From: JBAXQQ01 sp037131695
GTDB taxonomy: Bacteria > Armatimonadota > Hebobacteria > CAIYQO01
Assembly (NCBI GenBank): GCA_964638715.1
Contig: CAZWZF010000029.1
Span: forward strand, 1-55,013
Direction: 5' to 3'
Length of the DNA: 55,013 nt
Position numbers and translations under genes: made by a program. Of the stretch, positions 52,507 to 55,013 are shown piece after piece. The notes under the pieces were generated by a model. That model did not search any database. It saw only the letters and a list, made by a program, of their open reading frames with translations, and was not told the origin of the DNA. The first letter of the stretch is position 1. Each line of letters starts with the position of its first letter.

Positions 52507-53103
52507 ATGAATAATATAATCCTGGCATCTGGCTCACCGCGACGCGCGGAATTACTGACGCAGGTTGGCATTAATTTCACAGTGGTGGTTTCTGATTATC
52601 ACGAGAAGATGCCTGTTGCCGGGGATGATATTTTAATATGGGCAAAAGATACTGCTGGCAATAAAGCCAGGATGGTATTTGCTAAAACTGGCGGAATTGT
52701 TTTAGGTGCGGATACGGTTGTAATATTGCCTGATGATAATGGCGAATATTACATGAACAGCAGGAAAGTTTCATTACTCGGTAAACCGGAAAATGAAGCG
52801 GAAGCTGTGAATATGCTCAGGCGTTTATCCGGCAAAGAACATGATGTTGTTACCGCGTATTCTATAATTACTGAAAATAAAACGGTAGTGAAGGCGATAA
52901 CGACCAAAGTATTCTTTTACGAATTGAGCGATGAAGATATATTGAATTATGTGAATACCGGTGAACCGATGGACAAAGCTGGTGCTTATGGAATTCAGGC
53001 AAAAGGCGCGGTATTCGTAAAATCTATAACTGGTGATTATTATAACGTGGTTGGTCTGCCCATATCATCAGTAGTGGCTGACTTGAAGAAGTTGAGGATT
53101 TAA
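52507..53103 (+). CDS. maf: Maf-family nucleoside triphosphate pyrophosphatase
   Basis: This 198-residue protein has the Maf signature ILASGSPRRAELL at the N-terminus, VLGADTVVILP with the metal-binding Asp, GKPENEAEAVNMLRRLSGKEHDVVTAYSI, and MDKAGAYGIQAKGAVFVKSITGDYYNVVGLP. Maf proteins hydrolyse dTTP/UTP or modified nucleotides to monophosphates and limit their incorporation. The family also affects septum formation in some bacteria. The stop codon is followed after 1 bp by argS, so they form an operon. Confidence 0.93.
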   Translation: MNNIILASGSPRRAELLTQVGINFTVVVSDYHEKMPVAGDDILIWAKDTAGNKARMVFAKTGGIVLGADTVVILPDDNGEYYMNSRKVSLLGKPENEAEAVNMLRRLSGKEHDVVTAYSIITENKTVVKAITTKVFFYELSDEDILNYVNTGEPMDKAGAYGIQAKGAVFVKSITGDYYNVVGLPISSVVADLKKLRI

Positions 53104-53104
53104 C

Positions 53105-54868
53105 ATGAAAGAGAAATTAGCGAATCAGATTATTAGTGCTGTCAGCGAATTGGCAACGGGGTGGGGGATTGAACTGAATCCTGACTCTATTGAACTGCTG
53201 GCAACTCCTTCGCCGGAGCATGGCGATTTTGCGTTGAATATTGCGATGAAATGGGCACGTTTCGCGCGCATGGCACCACTCGCCATCGCTGAACAGGTTA
53301 AAGATAAATTGACTGGTTTAGCCGTTTTCTCACGGGTTGAAGCTGTTGCGCCAGGATATATAAATGTTACATTGTCAGATGAGTTTCTCGCGGGAATTAT
53401 ATCGGAAATATCCTGCCTTAATCATAGCCTGGAAAAAACTCATTCTCCAAAAAGAGTAGTGGTGGATTATTCCGGGGTGAATATCGCGAAGCAAATGCAT
53501 GTTGGGCATTTGCGGTCGACAATTATCGGCGATGTCATCGCACGGGTACTTGAGGCGCGCGGCGACACGGTTATTCGGCAGAATCACCTGGGCGACTGGG
53601 GATTGCCGATTGCCATGGTGCTGTCAAAAGCAAAAGCGAAAATTGAAGACGCTATCAACGCAGGGAAAAACCCGGAAGGTGTTATTCAGTTAAGCGATTT
53701 GGAAGCGCTGTATAAAGCTGCCACCAAAGAAAGTGCAGAGAATGAAGAATACGCTAAAGAAGTCCATGATATTTTAGTCAAGCTGCAAAATGGCGACGAT
53801 GAATTGATGGAACTATGGCATATTGTAACCAATATATCAATGAATGAAGTTTATGATGTTTATAAAATGATGAATATCACCCTGCATAGCGAGCACGAGA
53901 AAGGCGAAAGCAGCTACCGCGATATGTTGGCCGATACGGTACAGTCTATCGAAAATTCCGGCGTTTGCGAGGAATCACAAGGCGCAAAATGTGTATTCCT
54001 ACCCAAGTTTAAAGGTAAGAATGGCGAACCGTTGCCGGTAATAGTGCAAAAGTCAGATGGCGGCTTTAATTATGAAACATTTGATTTGGCTGCCTTGCGA
54101 TACCGGATTGTTGATTTGCAGGCAGACAGGATAATCTATGTCACTGATGCCCGTCAGGCACTGCATTTTGACCAGGTATTTGAAGTCGCGAAGAAATGCG
54201 GTTGGACCGGCGACAATGTTTCGCTGGAACATGTGGCATTTGGCGCGATAATGGGTGAAGATAAAAAGCCGTTGAAAACCCGAAGCGGTGAGAATGTGAA
54301 ATTAGTCAGCCTGCTGAATGAGGCCGTTGACCGCGCACGAATGATGGTGGAAGAAAAGAACCCGAACCTGTCAGCGGAAGCGAAAGACGCGGTAGCGAAG
54401 ATAGTAGGTATCGGCGCGGTGAAATACGCAGATATGGTGCGCGACCGCAATAACGACTACGTATTCAGTTGGGATGGCATGCTGGCGATGGTTGGCAACA
54501 CCGCCCCGTATTTGCAATACGCCCATGCCCGAATATCTTCGATATTCAGAAAAGGTGATATTGACGCGGCGGCTTTGCAGGGAACCAGCCTGCTGATAAC
54601 CCACGCCGCCGAACGCGCCTTGATATTGAAAATAATAGAGTTCTCCAGCGTTGTCCAAGTGGTAGCAGTAGAATTGCGCCCGCACCACCTGTGCACCTAT
54701 CTGTACGAACTCGCCTCTGCCTTTTCATCATTCTACGATGCATGTTCGGTATTAAACGCGGATGAGGAAGCAATCAAAAAATCAAGATTGTTCCTTTGCC
54801 AGGTAACCCGTAAAACCCTGGCATCCGGCCTCGATTTATTGGGTATCATAGCTCCAGAAGAGATGTAG
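53105..54868 (+). CDS. argS: Arginyl-tRNA synthetase
   Basis: This 587-residue class I synthetase is of usual length. It has an N-terminal ArgRS-specific domain (LLATPSPEHGDFALNIAMKWA), the HIGH-type motif KQMHVGHLRSTIIGD, GDWGLPIAMVLSKAK, YETFDLAALRYRI, IIYVTDARQALHFDQVFEVA and FGAIMGEDKKPLKTRSGENVKL, where the second catalytic loop lies. The DALR anticodon-binding domain at the C-terminus (YLQYAHARISSIFRK ... HLCTYLYELASAFSSFYDA) is complete. It charges tRNA-Arg. It is 1 bp downstream of maf. Confidence 0.96.
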   Translation: MKEKLANQIISAVSELATGWGIELNPDSIELLATPSPEHGDFALNIAMKWARFARMAPLAIAEQVKDKLTGLAVFSRVEAVAPGYINVTLSDEFLAGIISEISCLNHSLEKTHSPKRVVVDYSGVNIAKQMHVGHLRSTIIGDVIARVLEARGDTVIRQNHLGDWGLPIAMVLSKAKAKIEDAINAGKNPEGVIQLSDLEALYKAATKESAENEEYAKEVHDILVKLQNGDDELMELWHIVTNISMNEVYDVYKMMNITLHSEHEKGESSYRDMLADTVQSIENSGVCEESQGAKCVFLPKFKGKNGEPLPVIVQKSDGGFNYETFDLAALRYRIVDLQADRIIYVTDARQALHFDQVFEVAKKCGWTGDNVSLEHVAFGAIMGEDKKPLKTRSGENVKLVSLLNEAVDRARMMVEEKNPNLSAEAKDAVAKIVGIGAVKYADMVRDRNNDYVFSWDGMLAMVGNTAPYLQYAHARISSIFRKGDIDAAALQGTSLLITHAAERALILKIIEFSSVVQVVAVELRPHHLCTYLYELASAFSSFYDACSVLNADEEAIKKSRLFLCQVTRKTLASGLDLLGIIAPEEM

Positions 54869-54934
54869 GTGAAGAGTGGTAGGGGGATATTGCATAGTAT
54901 TCTACATATCTCTATCCAATCTTGTTTGTAAAAT

Positions 54935-54979
54935 AATTCCATAGTCCACAGCATCGCTCTCACCCTTATACACATTTTT
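54935..54979 (+). repeat. Third copy of the MITE-like terminal repeat
   Basis: AATTCCATAGTCCACAGC ... CACCCTTATACACATTTT matches the left arm at 1614-1657 with a few changes. The sequence beyond it is not similar to the interior of the first element, and the window ends before a second arm could be seen. Confidence 0.75.
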
Positions 54980-55013
54980 TTGATTGAATGGTTAAATTGA
55001 TGATTTATAATGT

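Overview
The window looks like chromosomal DNA of a free-living, carbohydrate-degrading Gram-negative-type bacterium, most probably Armatimonadota. The main pointer is the type IV pseudopilin at 356-1492. It carries the FPVFARAREKARQ signature after its hydrophobic helix and an H-X9-DG processing motif, a combination common in that phylum and rarer elsewhere. The many exported beta-propeller proteins, SUMF1-domain proteins and glycosidases fit. Taxonomy is inferred from motifs only.

Layout. 1-3550: two tandem pseudopilin paralogues (the first cut by the window edge), a small inverted-repeat element, a lipoprotein cyclophilin and a SUMF1-domain protein. 3550-5030: intergenic repeats, tRNA-Leu(CAG), and an MntA/HepT toxin-antitoxin pair flanked by a 42-bp direct repeat; hepT has an in-frame stop. 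5037-8306: endonuclease IV, an overlapping Gfo/Idh/MocA dehydrogenase, and a convergent HtrA protease. 8441-22681: a glycan block with a sialate O-acetylesterase, GH36-like alpha-galactosidase, SGNH esterase, GH2 beta-galactosidase, LarB, a sugar phosphate isomerase-like protein, an exported clan GH-A hydrolase and a serine beta-lactamase-like hydrolase. 22867-33694: three large exported beta-propeller proteins (FlgD-like Ig, NHL-type propeller, CBM9-like domains). The first is split by an in-frame TGA. 33972-36974: polysaccharide deacetylase, 2-dehydro-3-deoxygalactonokinase and KDPG/KDPGal aldolase, which link galactoside hydrolysis to a DeLey-Doudoroff-type galactonate route.

37076-41914 is a scar-like accessory region beside tRNA-Asn. 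It holds an orphan polymorphic-toxin tip (Tox-REase-5-like) with its Imm52-like immunity gene, a 75-bp tandem repeat, a GC-rich patch with a Mor/CD3324-like HTH protein, and a large protein gene that appears to have lost its 5' end. 42012-54868 is mostly core: an Nramp-related transporter with altered metal-site motifs, a copper-amine-oxidase-N/SUMF1 fusion, an FAD oxidoreductase, PilC/GspF, a sigma factor fused to a degenerate GGDEF domain, CoaD, a coiled-coil protein, a SurA/PpiD-like chaperone, Maf and ArgS.

Nearly every long intergenic gap holds a repeat built from 7-nt or 9-nt degenerate units, often as a forward array followed by its inverted complement. Several share an ATGGCGAAGCC core. 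No transposase, integrase, CRISPR array or rRNA was seen. Good sigma70-type promoters (TTGACA-like, 16-18 bp spacing, TATAAT-like) precede many genes and are listed.
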